Assembly (NCBI GenBank): GCA_002336725.1
Contig: DDEO01000042.1
Location: forward strand, 1-7,808
DNA: 7,808 nucleotides
Direction: 5' to 3'
From: Bacteroidetes bacterium UBA1952
GTDB taxonomy: Bacteria > Bacteroidota > Bacteroidia > Chitinophagales > Chitinophagaceae
Both the position numbers and the translations under genes were made by a program. The first letter of the stretch is position 1; every line of letters begins with the position of its first letter. Positions 1 to 6,447 of the stretch are shown in pieces. Under the pieces are notes generated by a model. The model made no database searches. It had not been told where the DNA came from and saw only the letters and a list, made by a program, of their open reading frames with translations.

Positions 1-1890
1 GTATCCATGGCTTATCACATCGCCCCTGGCGCACACCCCGATTATCCGGCGCTTGATGTGCTGAACGAGGCGCTGACCAGTGAGCCGAATGGCCGCTTGT
101 ATCAAAGCCTTGTAAAAACCGGAAAAGCCGCTACCGTGTGGAGCTGGGCCGCCGGCCTGAAAGACCCGGGTTTCCTTTACATCAACGCCGATGTGCCAAA
201 GGAGAAATCCCTCGACAGCGCCCGCGCTATTATGGCACAAACGCTTGCCGACATCCGCACCAAACCCATTACCGAAGAAGAAGTATCGCGCGGCAAAACC
301 AAGCTGCTCAAAGATTTTGAAACCCTGTATCGCAATACCGCCCGCGTGGGCATTGGCCTGTCCGAGTTTATCGGGCAGGGCGACTGGCGGCTGGGATACC
401 TCTACCGCGACCAGCTGAAGAAAGTAACCGCTGCCGACGTGAACCGTGTTGCCGGCCTGTATCTAAAGCCTTCCAACCGCACGGCGGGTGTGTTTATCCC
501 TACTAACAATGCCGAGCGCACCCAGGTTCCGGTGCAACCCGATATAGCCAAAATGCTCGACGGCTATAAAGGCGAAGCGGCGATGGCTGCCGGCGAAGCC
601 TTTGACCCAACGCCGGAAAACATCGACAAGCGCACGGAGGTGGGCACCATGACCAGCGGTGCCAAATATGCCCTGCTGCGCAAAGACACACGCGGCAACA
701 CGGTGGATATGCGCCTGACGCTGCGCCTCGGCGACGAAGCCTCTATGCAAAACAAGGCCGCCCTTGCCGACCTGACAGCGGCAGCCCTGCGACGCGGCAC
801 CAAGACCAAATCGATGGCGCAGATTAATGACGCGCTCGACAAACTGCAATCCAACCTGAGCATTGATGCACAGGGACAGGTCGTAGCGGTCCGGCTGCAA
901 AGCACCAAGCAAAATTTTGGCCCCGCACTGGATATTCTGGATGAAATCCTGCACCAACCCGCCCTCACCGACAACGAGCTGACCACCCTGCGCAACGAAG
1001 CCGTTTCGGGACTGGAGCAAGAGCGTAGTGAGCCGCAGAGCATTGCCGGGCGCGAACTGAGCCGCATTACCAGCAATTATCCCAAAGGCCATATCCGCTA
1101 CCCGATGTCGGTGGACGAAGAAGTGGCGGCGCTGAAGGCCGTTTCCTTCGATGATGTACGCAAATTCCATCAGGATTATTACAACGGCTCGAGTGCTACG
1201 GTGGCCGTTGTGGGCGATTTTAATGTGGACGACACCAAGAAAAAACTCACCAAGATGCTCGGCGACTGGGCGGCCATTAAGAGCTACACCTATGCGCCGG
1301 ATGCTTACTACGCCGCGCCGGCCAAGCTGATTGACATTAAAACGCCGGATAAGAAAAACGCGATGATGATGGCCGGAACTTCCATCAAAATGCGCGAAGA
1401 CAACCCCGATTATCCGGCGCTGACGATGGCCAACTTCATCTTTGGCGGCGGCTTCCTCAACTCGCGCCTCGCTACGCGCATCCGCCAGAAAGAAGGCATT
1501 TCCTATGGCGTAGGATCGTATCTGCAAGGCTCCTCGATGGATGAGAATACGGCCTTTGGCGCGTATGCCATCTACAACCCCGATGCCCGCCAGAAGCTCC
1601 TGGATGCTTATAAAGACGAGCTGCAAAAACTGGTGCGCGACGGCATTACGGACGACGAACTGAAAGCCGCCAAAAGCGGGCTGCTGCAATACCGGCAAAC
1701 AGGCCGTGCGCAGGATGCCCAACTTACCGGAAAGCTTTCTTCCAACCTGTATCTGAACCGCACCATGGCCTTCGACAAGCAAATGGACGACCGGCTGCAA
1801 AACCTCACGGTGGCCGATGTAAATGCCGCCATTCGCAAATACTTCGACCCCGCGAAGATGAGCTATGTGATGGCCGGCGACTTTAAGTAG
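1..1890 (+). CDS. M16 (insulinase/pitrilysin-like) peptidase family protein, 5'-truncated by window edge
   Basis: Two-lobed M16 metallopeptidase-family protein, of the kind that Bacteroidota export to the periplasm to degrade peptides. The frame is open from base 1 (V-S-M-A-Y-H) and starts in mid-domain, so the ATG at 7 is an internal Met and the true start lies upstream. Visible first is the end of the N-terminal lobe, with the AYHIAPGAHPDYPALDVL and GRLYQSLV segments typical of the M16 C-terminal subdomain. A linker (about residues 180-215 counted from the Met at 7) leads to a second M16 lobe with FHQDYYNGSSATVAVVGDF, FGGGFLNSRLATRIRQKEG and ISYGVGSYL; this R/Y-containing segment is where the family binds substrate. 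No HxxEH zinc motif is seen; in two-lobed members it sits in the first lobe, here outside the window, so catalytic competence cannot be judged. The gene ends with TAG after a normal family C-terminus (YVMAGDFK). Full length is probably above 900 residues. Confidence 0.93.
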   Translation, partial: VSMAYHIAPGAHPDYPALDVLNEALTSEPNGRLYQSLVKTGKAATVWSWAAGLKDPGFLYINADVPKEKSLDSARAIMAQTLADIRTKPITEEEVSRGKTKLLKDFETLYRNTARVGIGLSEFIGQGDWRLGYLYRDQLKKVTAADVNRVAGLYLKPSNRTAGVFIPTNNAERTQVPVQPDIAKMLDGYKGEAAMAAGEAFDPTPENIDKRTEVGTMTSGAKYALLRKDTRGNTVDMRLTLRLGDEASMQNKAALADLTAAALRRGTKTKSMAQINDALDKLQSNLSIDAQGQVVAVRLQSTKQNFGPALDILDEILHQPALTDNELTTLRNEAVSGLEQERSEPQSIAGRELSRITSNYPKGHIRYPMSVDEEVAALKAVSFDDVRKFHQDYYNGSSATVAVVGDFNVDDTKKKLTKMLGDWAAIKSYTYAPDAYYAAPAKLIDIKTPDKKNAMMMAGTSIKMREDNPDYPALTMANFIFGGGFLNSRLATRIRQKEGISYGVGSYLQGSSMDENTAFGAYAIYNPDARQKLLDAYKDELQKLVRDGITDDELKAAKSGLLQYRQTGRAQDAQLTGKLSSNLYLNRTMAFDKQMDDRLQNLTVADVNAAIRKYFDPAKMSYVMAGDFK

Positions 1891-1893
1891 GGA

Positions 1894-1993
1894 GACGAAA
1901 GAGACAAAAGTATCAAGACAAAAGACAAAAGACGAAAGTCACAAGACGAAAGATGAAAGATAAAAGACGAAAGATAAAAGACCGAAGACGGAA
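1894..1993 (+). repeat. Heptamer tandem array, consensus GAYRAAA, about 14 units
   Basis: Immediately after the M16 stop codon the plus strand is almost pure purine and resolves into 7-base units: GACGAAA (1894), two extra bases, GACAAAA (1903), GTATCAA, GACAAAA (1917), GACAAAA (1924), GACGAAA, GTCACAA, GACGAAA, GATGAAA, GATAAAA, GACGAAA, GATAAAA, GACCGAA and GACGGAA (1987). The register is held without a break from 1903 to 1993. The array lies between the stop codon and the terminator, so it should be transcribed as a purine-rich, probably unstructured 3' UTR. It is noncoding: stops occur in frame and there is no start. A role is unknown; slippage-prone simple repeats of this kind vary in copy number between strains. 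Confidence 0.85.
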
Positions 1994-2015
1994 GATGCCA
2001 GGAGATTATGTTTGC

Positions 2016-2047
2016 AGAGATGCCCGGTCAGCCCGGGCATCTCTTTT
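2016..2047 (+). terminator. Rho-independent terminator of the M16 gene
   Basis: Perfect 12-bp stem: AGAGATGCCCGG (2016-2027) pairs with CCGGGCATCTCT (2033-2044) around the 5-base loop TCAGC. A T-rich tail follows (TTT, then CATTTT). The T tail is only on the plus-strand side, so it ends transcription from the M16 gene, whose stop codon is about 125 bases upstream. The minus-strand side lacks a T tract and would not serve the LuxR gene. Confidence 0.9.
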
Positions 2048-2049
2048 CA

Positions 2050-2094
2050 TTTTCCGGAAATACAGCATCCTGCCCTTCCTGTATTTCCGGAAAA
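2050..2094. repeat. 16-bp inverted repeat built on TTTTCCGGAAA
   Basis: TTTTCCGGAAATACAG (2050-2065) is the exact reverse complement of 2079-2094, separated by a 13-base loop. Each arm holds the palindrome TTCCGGAA, so each arm can also self-pair. It comes three bases after the M16 terminator tail. T and A runs are inside the stem rather than after it, so it is not a typical terminator in either direction. It is one of several TTCCGGAA-containing intergenic sites in the window. The rest of the gap, 2095-2195, shows no gene, promoter box or strong hairpin that I can see. Confidence 0.85.
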
Positions 2095-2195
2095 AAGTTC
2101 CAAATCTACGGGGCCACCTGCCTGCCAGAAGATGTTGGCTGCGCCAGTGCGGGGTTGGGAGGGAAAGGTCCACGCCCGCATCTATGCCCGAACGG

Positions 2196-2885
2196 CTAAA
2201 TCAGGTCGAAGGCGCGGGCAAAGCGGTCGATATCCTGGGTGGTGCGGGCGTTTAGCTTGCGGCGGATGTTTCGGCGGTGGGTTTCGGCGGTGCGGGCAGA
2301 GATAAACAGTTCGTCGGCGATTTCCTACGCGGTTTTGCCCTGCGCCAGGAGCCGGAGTACCTCGCACTCGCGGCGGCCCAGACTGGAAAAAACAGGCGCT
2401 TTTTCGCGCAGGAAGGTAAGCTCTTCGAGCATCCGGTTCACCTTGCGGGTGTAGTGGTTGTCGGGCGTAATATGGTGGGCGGTAGTCAGCAGTGCAAGGG
2501 GTTTTCCGGTTTCATCGTGCATAAAAATGCGGATGGCGCTTAGATGCCACTGCCAGTCTTTGTAGCCTCGGATGCGTACTTGCTGAAAAAAAGTAAATGT
2601 TTCGCCAGAGTCGTTTCGGGCAACCATGTCCAGCATCTGTGGTACATATTCCGCCGCCTGTTCGGGGTTGAAAAACCGGGGATAATATTCCGGCCCCATT
2701 GTTTGCAATTCTTCGAGTGTTATACCCAGTAGATCGGCTCCTTTGGCAGACATATAAACAACGCTACCATCGCGGATATCGTGAATGATAGCCACACCCG
2801 GCATGATTTCCAGCACCGGCGCAATCTTCAGGGCTTCTTCATAGATGCATTGCTTAAGGGGGTCTTGTAGAGATAAGGTCTTCAT
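2196..2885 (-). pseudogene. PAS-LuxR family transcription regulator, interrupted by an in-frame TAG in the helix-turn-helix
   Basis: Encodes a sensor-regulator with an N-terminal PAS-like domain (about residues 20-140; PGVAIIHDIRDGSVVYMSAKG, then a WQWHLSAIRIFMHDETGKPL strand pair) and a C-terminal LuxR/GerE helix-turn-helix beginning at FSSLGRRECEVLRLLAQGKTA. At codon 187 a TAG (plus-strand CTA, 2325-2327) interrupts the HTH. The same frame continues for 42 codons with EIADELFISARTAETHRR, then NIRRKL, and ends at TAG 2196-2198. LuxR proteins normally have KTxKEIA here, so the stop occupies the Lys position and one base change (AAG to TAG) explains it. The truncated 186-residue product keeps the PAS domain but loses the DNA-recognition helix. 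ATG at 2885 is chosen as the first Met before the PAS domain; no clear ribosome site is seen. The remaining sequence is undamaged, so the break is recent, a sequencing error, or read through. Known members are soluble cytoplasmic regulators; the target genes are unknown. Confidence 0.88.
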
Positions 2886-2940
2886 AGAAAACAGGAATCA
2901 GGAGCGCATAAATGAGTTATATCACCTCAAATAAAGCGAA

Positions 2941-2954
2941 TTTTTCCGGAAAAA
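2941..2954. repeat. Perfect 14-bp palindrome TTTTTCCGGAAAAA
   Basis: T5-CCGG-A5, an exact palindrome lying 56 bases upstream of the LuxR start codon and abutting the minus-strand terminator of the DUF3606-like gene, with which it shares its A/T tract. It contains the TTCCGGAA core that recurs in most gaps of this window. It could be an operator for a dimeric protein, but position alone does not show this. Confidence 0.8.
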
Positions 2955-2974
2955 AATACCCGTTTCCGGGTATT
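2950..2974 (-). terminator. Rho-independent terminator downstream of the DUF3606-like gene
   Basis: Read on the minus strand: AATACCCG, loop GAAA, CGGGTATT, then a run of T's (the complement of A2950-2956, part of it pairing in the stem). The 8-bp stem with a GNRA tetraloop and T tail is a textbook intrinsic terminator. It ends transcription of the gene at 3094-3273 and so separates it from the LuxR gene downstream. It lies about 120 bases past the TAG at 3094. Confidence 0.85.
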
Positions 2975-3093
2975 GCCCTCCCCCAACCGCCGAACAGTCA
3001 GCGCATTTCTGCCTCCGGATTAGCAAACCTGAGACCTTTTTCAATGATTTCTTTTAAGAAGAGTACATACAGCGATGCCGACGCATCAGGCTC

Positions 3094-3273
3094 CTACCGT
3101 TTGGCAGTACGTTCGCGCAGGTATTCTTCGGCTTTCGTGCGGTCGTTATCGGCGGCGATAACGGCATTGAGCACTTCCTGCTCGTCCACGCCGAACTTTT
3201 CTTTCAGGTCGTTGATCAGCTCTGTCGTTACCTGGCTGGGCAGTTTGCCTTCGTTGCGTTCTTCGTTTTTCAT
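3094..3273 (-). CDS. Small DUF3606-like protein (59 residues)
   Basis: Complete 59-residue reading frame from ATG 3273 to TAG 3094. The sequence is charged and probably helical: a short polar N-terminus (MKNEERNEGKLPSQ), then ELINDLKEKFGVDEQEVLNA and a second helix around RTKAEEYLRERTAKR. The KFGVxxQEVLNAV block followed by an AEEYL helix resembles DUF3606, a family of roughly 60-residue cytoplasmic proteins of unknown function; I assign it by resemblance only. Its length matches that family. It has no signal peptide, membrane segment or cysteine. It is transcribed on its own: an intrinsic terminator follows at 2950-2974 and a divergent gap precedes it. No convincing TAnnTTTG promoter is seen upstream. 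The frame stays open for 31 further codons past the TAG, reported separately. Confidence 0.75.
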   Translation of the reverse strand: MKNEERNEGKLPSQVTTELINDLKEKFGVDEQEVLNAVIAADNDRTKAEEYLRERTAKR

Positions 3274-3572
3274 AACGGTAAAAAGGGGTTTAAAGGATGA
3301 TTAAAGCACAAACCCTGAAAAAACAGTGCCGGTAGAAAGCGCAAGCGGAGCCGCCTGCCGCAACCGTCTGAGCCGGGTATTGCATTTCCACCAAACCCAC
3401 GCAGCGGAACGGCGAAAAAAGCCGCTTCTATTAAAGCGCCCTCGGCTGTCGGCTTTACGCTCGTGCCATTTTTTCGTCCCTCCGCCAGACTTCCATGCGC
3501 CCTTTGGGCCGCTTCAATATCTTTGTTTGCCACTTCGCTTCCGCTGTTTCAATCGCTTTTGAATCTTGCCGC
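3274..3572. other. Divergent intergenic region of about 300 bases
   Basis: Lies between the minus-strand DUF3606-like gene and the plus-strand helicase gene. It holds the helicase -7 box (3518-3525). On the minus strand, an ATG at 3574 opens a 39-codon frame ending at TAA 3455 (begins MRQDSKAIETAEAKWQ, strongly basic), whose start codon shares the CATG with the helicase start; 17 bases past its stop is a weak hairpin (CGCTT/AAGCG, 3423-3438) followed on that strand by six T's. That ORF has no family I recognise and could be chance. The stretch 3300-3410 is GC-rich with several overlapping 4-5 bp stems but no convincing gene or known RNA. No TTCCGGAA element is present, unlike most other gaps. 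Confidence 0.5.
3518..3525 (+). promoter_or_regulatory. Bacteroidota-type -7 box TATCTTTG for the helicase gene
   Basis: Exact match to the TAnnTTTG element used by the housekeeping sigma factor of Bacteroidota, 48 bases upstream of the ATG at 3573. A matching -33 TTTG at normal spacing is not seen; the nearest TTTG (3503-3506) is too close. Transcription would start around 3530. This rules out the in-frame ATG at 3495 as the translation start, because it would lie upstream of the mRNA. Confidence 0.6.
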
Positions 3573-6356
3573 ATGTCTTATACCATCCTGAGCTATACTG
3601 ATTTTCCGCTCCAAACGGCGCAAAAGAAATATGATAAAGTACTGAAAGCACTCCAGCAGGGAGATTTCAAAACGGCAGATGTCAGGAAGATGCAGAACAC
3701 CGGCTACTACCGCGCCCGGCTAGACCGCGAGGCCCGGCTGCTCTTCAAATTTGTGCGCTACAACGGCGAGACATTCCTGCTCCTGCTCGAAGTATTGCCC
3801 CATCACGAATACGACAAATCGCGCTTTCTGCGCGGCGCACAGCCCGACGAGGCCGCCTGGATGCCCCTTGCCAACGCTGCCCAACTCAAGCCGGAAGATG
3901 CAGAAGAAGTGCGTTACCTCAGCCCTGCCCATAAGACGCTCCACTTCCTCGAAAAATTCATCTCCTTCGACGAAGATCAAAACCATATCCTGCACCTGCC
4001 CGTGCCGCTCATCATCATCGGCTCGGCGGGCAGCGGCAAAACGGCCCTCACGCTGGAGCGGCTGAAACTATTGAAGGGCAATATCGCTTACGTGTCGCTA
4101 TCGCCGTTTCTGGTGGAAAACGCCGAAACCCTTTACTACGCGCAGGGCTACGAAAACGAAAAACAGGAAATTGATTTTCTCTCCTTCCGCGATTATCTGG
4201 CAGGCCTCCGCATTCCCGAAGGAAAAGAGATTGACTTCCGCGCTTTTGAAGGTTTCTACAACCGCCATCGCGGACAAACGAAGATCAAAGAGCCGTATAA
4301 ACTCTACGAAGAATTTAAAGGCGTGATTACCGGCTCCATAACCGACAAACCTTATCTCAGCGCCGAAGATTATCAGGAACTGGGCATCAGGCAGTCGGTT
4401 TTTTCAAAAGAACAGCGACCGGAAGTCTATGATCTGTTTAAAAAATACCTGAAATTCCTGGAACAGGAAGGCTTTTACGACACCAACCTGCTCTCGCACG
4501 CCTACCTCGAAAAGGTGCAGCCCATCTACGACTATCTGATTGTGGATGAGGTGCAGGACCTGACCAATATCCAGCTTCGTCTGATCCTGAAATCGCTGAA
4601 AAACCCCGTCGGATTTGTGCTTGCCGGCGATGCCAACCAAATCGTGCATCCCAATTTCTTCTCCTGGTCGGCCCTCAAGTCTATGTTTTATCAGGACGGA
4701 AAGGGAACGGATATCATCCACATCCTGCGCACCAACTACCGCAACACCAGCGCGGTAACGAATCTGGCCAACCGACTGCTGGAGATCAAAAACCTGCGTT
4801 TTGGCTCTATTGACCGCGAAAGCACGTATCTCATCCGCACCGTATCGGAGGCCGAGGGCGCGGTTTCGTTTCTGGAAGACAAGGCCGACGTAAAGGAAGA
4901 ACTGAACCGCAAGACGCGCAACTCTACGCAGTTTGCCGTGCTGGTGATGAACAACGAAGACAAGGCGGCAGCGCGTAAATTTTTTAATACACCGCTCATC
5001 TTTTCCATTCAGGAGGCCAAAGGGCTGGAATATCAAAATATCATCCTGCTGAATTTCATCAGCGACCACGACAAGGAATTCCGGATCGTGGCCGAGGATA
5101 TTTCACCCGAAGACCTGACCGGCGAACTGGTGTATGCCCGCAACCGCGACAAGAGCAACCGCGAGCTGGATACTTATAAATTTTATGTCAATTCGCTTTA
5201 TGTAGCCATGACGCGGGCGGTGAAGAATCTTTTCGTCATCGAATCGGCCCGGAAACACCCCATGCTCCAATTGCTGGGCCTGGCATCGGTGAAGGAGAAA
5301 CTGGCGATCAAAGAAGAACAATCCAGCCTGGCCGACTGGAAAAAGGAAGCGCGACGGCTGGCACAGCAGGGCAAACAGGAGCAGTCGGACGCTATCAACC
5401 GGATTATTGCGCAGCAGGAAAACAAAATCGTACTGAGCGCCGAAGAACTGGAACAGTTGAAAACCGAGGCGCTGGACCCGCTACACTTCAACAATCAGGC
5501 GAAAAAGAAGCTGTTTCAGTATGCCGTTTCCGCAGACGATACGGCGCTCATCAACCAACTGGAGGCGCTGAAATTTCCGGAAGCACGGAAGTATGTCGAG
5601 AAGCGCGAGCGGGATTTCAACCAGTTTGTGGCCGATGTGCGCACAGAAAAGCTGGACGACAAAAACCGGTATTTGCAGCAGTATGGTGCCAATTTCACAA
5701 GCCGCACCGGCATCCATGGTGTCTTTGTCGCCATCGACTCGGAGGCAACCAAAAGCCTGAAGTATCTGTTGCAAAACGGTGCCAGCCGCACGGCAAAAAA
5801 TGCCGAAGGGCTGATGCCGATTCAGTTTGCCATCCGGCAGTATTCCGTAGAAACGGCCATGGTAGCCTACTATAAACAGCAGGGAAAAACCATAAAGCCG
5901 GCGCATAATATCTCGCTCTTTGGCCGCGTTTACGACACGCTAAAGACCAATAGCCTGACCACCATTTCCGGCGACCGGCAGTTTAAGATCAGCAGCCATA
6001 CTATGGAATATTTCCTGCTCAACTTTATGGCCGGGATGATGGAGCATATCCGGACGGTAAAGACCGCGAATGCGCGCCGCCGCCTGGAGAATATAGATCC
6101 GAAGTGGGTGGAGCCTCTTATGGAGCAGAAATTACGGGAGATAGCTCTGGGGCTTTCGATGGACGATATTATGACCTTCATTGCGGCGCTCCCCAATGCC
6201 GTGCTGCCCGAATATCGCAGGAAGCGCAACTACGTCAATTCTATTCTCGCTAAAAACGAAGTGAACCGGGATGATCCCTACAACCGCAAGCTGTTTAAGC
6301 GTACGGCACGGGGCATTTATATCGTGAATCCGGACTTGCAGTTGATGAGCTATTAG
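3573..6356 (+). CDS. UvrD-like superfamily 1 helicase with N-terminal RelE-like and C-terminal ankyrin-like regions (927 residues)
   Basis: Putative DNA helicase/ATPase. Residues about 1-90 resemble a RelE/ParE toxin fold (helical start, then YYRARLDREARLLFKF, ETFLLLLEVL and HHEYDKSRFLRG). The helicase core follows with every main motif: Walker A GSAGSGKT (150-157), DEVQD (325-329), GDANQ (352-356), TNYRN (387-391), KGLEYQ (483-488) and YVAMTRA (543-549), so ATPase activity is expected. A charged, probably coiled-coil linker (about 570-640) leads to an ankyrin-like segment (about 695-770; GIHGVFVAIDSEATKSLKYL, LLQNGASRTAKNAEGLMP). The last 150 residues (ending ARGIYIVNPDLQLMSY) match nothing I recognise. 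The start at 3573 fits the promoter box at 3518; the ATG at 3495 is in frame but precedes it. No signal peptide, so cytoplasmic. It is a solo gene, convergent with the next. Role unknown; DNA repair, or defence against phage or plasmids, are both possible. The RelE-like part may be structural rather than a toxin. Confidence 0.92.
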   Translation: MSYTILSYTDFPLQTAQKKYDKVLKALQQGDFKTADVRKMQNTGYYRARLDREARLLFKFVRYNGETFLLLLEVLPHHEYDKSRFLRGAQPDEAAWMPLANAAQLKPEDAEEVRYLSPAHKTLHFLEKFISFDEDQNHILHLPVPLIIIGSAGSGKTALTLERLKLLKGNIAYVSLSPFLVENAETLYYAQGYENEKQEIDFLSFRDYLAGLRIPEGKEIDFRAFEGFYNRHRGQTKIKEPYKLYEEFKGVITGSITDKPYLSAEDYQELGIRQSVFSKEQRPEVYDLFKKYLKFLEQEGFYDTNLLSHAYLEKVQPIYDYLIVDEVQDLTNIQLRLILKSLKNPVGFVLAGDANQIVHPNFFSWSALKSMFYQDGKGTDIIHILRTNYRNTSAVTNLANRLLEIKNLRFGSIDRESTYLIRTVSEAEGAVSFLEDKADVKEELNRKTRNSTQFAVLVMNNEDKAAARKFFNTPLIFSIQEAKGLEYQNIILLNFISDHDKEFRIVAEDISPEDLTGELVYARNRDKSNRELDTYKFYVNSLYVAMTRAVKNLFVIESARKHPMLQLLGLASVKEKLAIKEEQSSLADWKKEARRLAQQGKQEQSDAINRIIAQQENKIVLSAEELEQLKTEALDPLHFNNQAKKKLFQYAVSADDTALINQLEALKFPEARKYVEKRERDFNQFVADVRTEKLDDKNRYLQQYGANFTSRTGIHGVFVAIDSEATKSLKYLLQNGASRTAKNAEGLMPIQFAIRQYSVETAMVAYYKQQGKTIKPAHNISLFGRVYDTLKTNSLTTISGDRQFKISSHTMEYFLLNFMAGMMEHIRTVKTANARRRLENIDPKWVEPLMEQKLREIALGLSMDDIMTFIAALPNAVLPEYRRKRNYVNSILAKNEVNRDDPYNRKLFKRTARGIYIVNPDLQLMSY

Positions 6357-6387
6357 CGGCAGACGAGGATTTGCGCTGTACGCAGCA

Positions 6388-6424
6388 TTTCCGGGATTCC
6401 GGAAGCCGGTATTTTCCGGAAAAA
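6388..6424. repeat. Cluster of three TTCCGG motifs in the convergent gap
   Basis: Within 37 bases: TTTCCGGGA (6388-6396), ATTCCGGAA (6396-6404) and TTTTCCGGAAAA (6412-6423). The last two are self-complementary and can also pair with each other around a 9-base loop. It lies between the 3' ends of the helicase and the thioredoxin-like gene, so it may act at transcript ends from both sides. No other clear helicase terminator is visible; a small GCTG/CAGC hairpin at about 6375-6386 is weak. Confidence 0.7.
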
Positions 6425-6447
6425 CAGCAACCGACCGGCGGCGTTGC
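6420..6447 (-). terminator. Probable intrinsic terminator of the thioredoxin-like gene
   Basis: On the minus strand, right after the TAG at 6448, GCAA pairs with TTGC and CCG with CGG around loop CCGGT (6427-6447, two-base bulge), followed by TGTTTTT. The 7-bp bulged stem with a T-rich tail is a reasonable but imperfect terminator. Its tail overlaps the neighbouring TTTTCCGGAAAA palindrome. Confidence 0.5.

Noticed and set aside
463..1800. Long open frame of 445 codons on the minus strand opposite the M16 gene
   Set aside because: It is a shadow of the M16 coding sequence: low-complexity, rich in Arg/His/Val, with no recognisable domain, while the plus strand is clearly the real gene.
1894..1993. 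CRISPR array
   Set aside because: Units are 7 bases with no spacers and no cas genes nearby; it is a simple tandem repeat.
2325..2327. TAG recoded as a sense codon genome-wide
   Set aside because: Several genes end in TAG exactly where their families end (for example M16 after YVMAGDFK), and readthrough there would give repeat-derived or antisense tails.
2912..3304. 130-codon plus-strand frame
   Set aside because: It runs over a terminator, a palindrome and the whole of the DUF3606-like gene on the other strand; its translation is Ser-rich and matches no family.
3270..3533. 87-codon minus-strand frame from a GTG
   Set aside because: No family, no promoter, and it lies in GC-rich intergenic DNA; another frame of the same DNA reads equally protein-like.
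3495..3572. Upstream in-frame ATG for the helicase gene
   Set aside because: It lies before the TATCTTTG promoter box, and the extra residues are unlike the family start; ATG 3573 begins the RelE-like domain directly.
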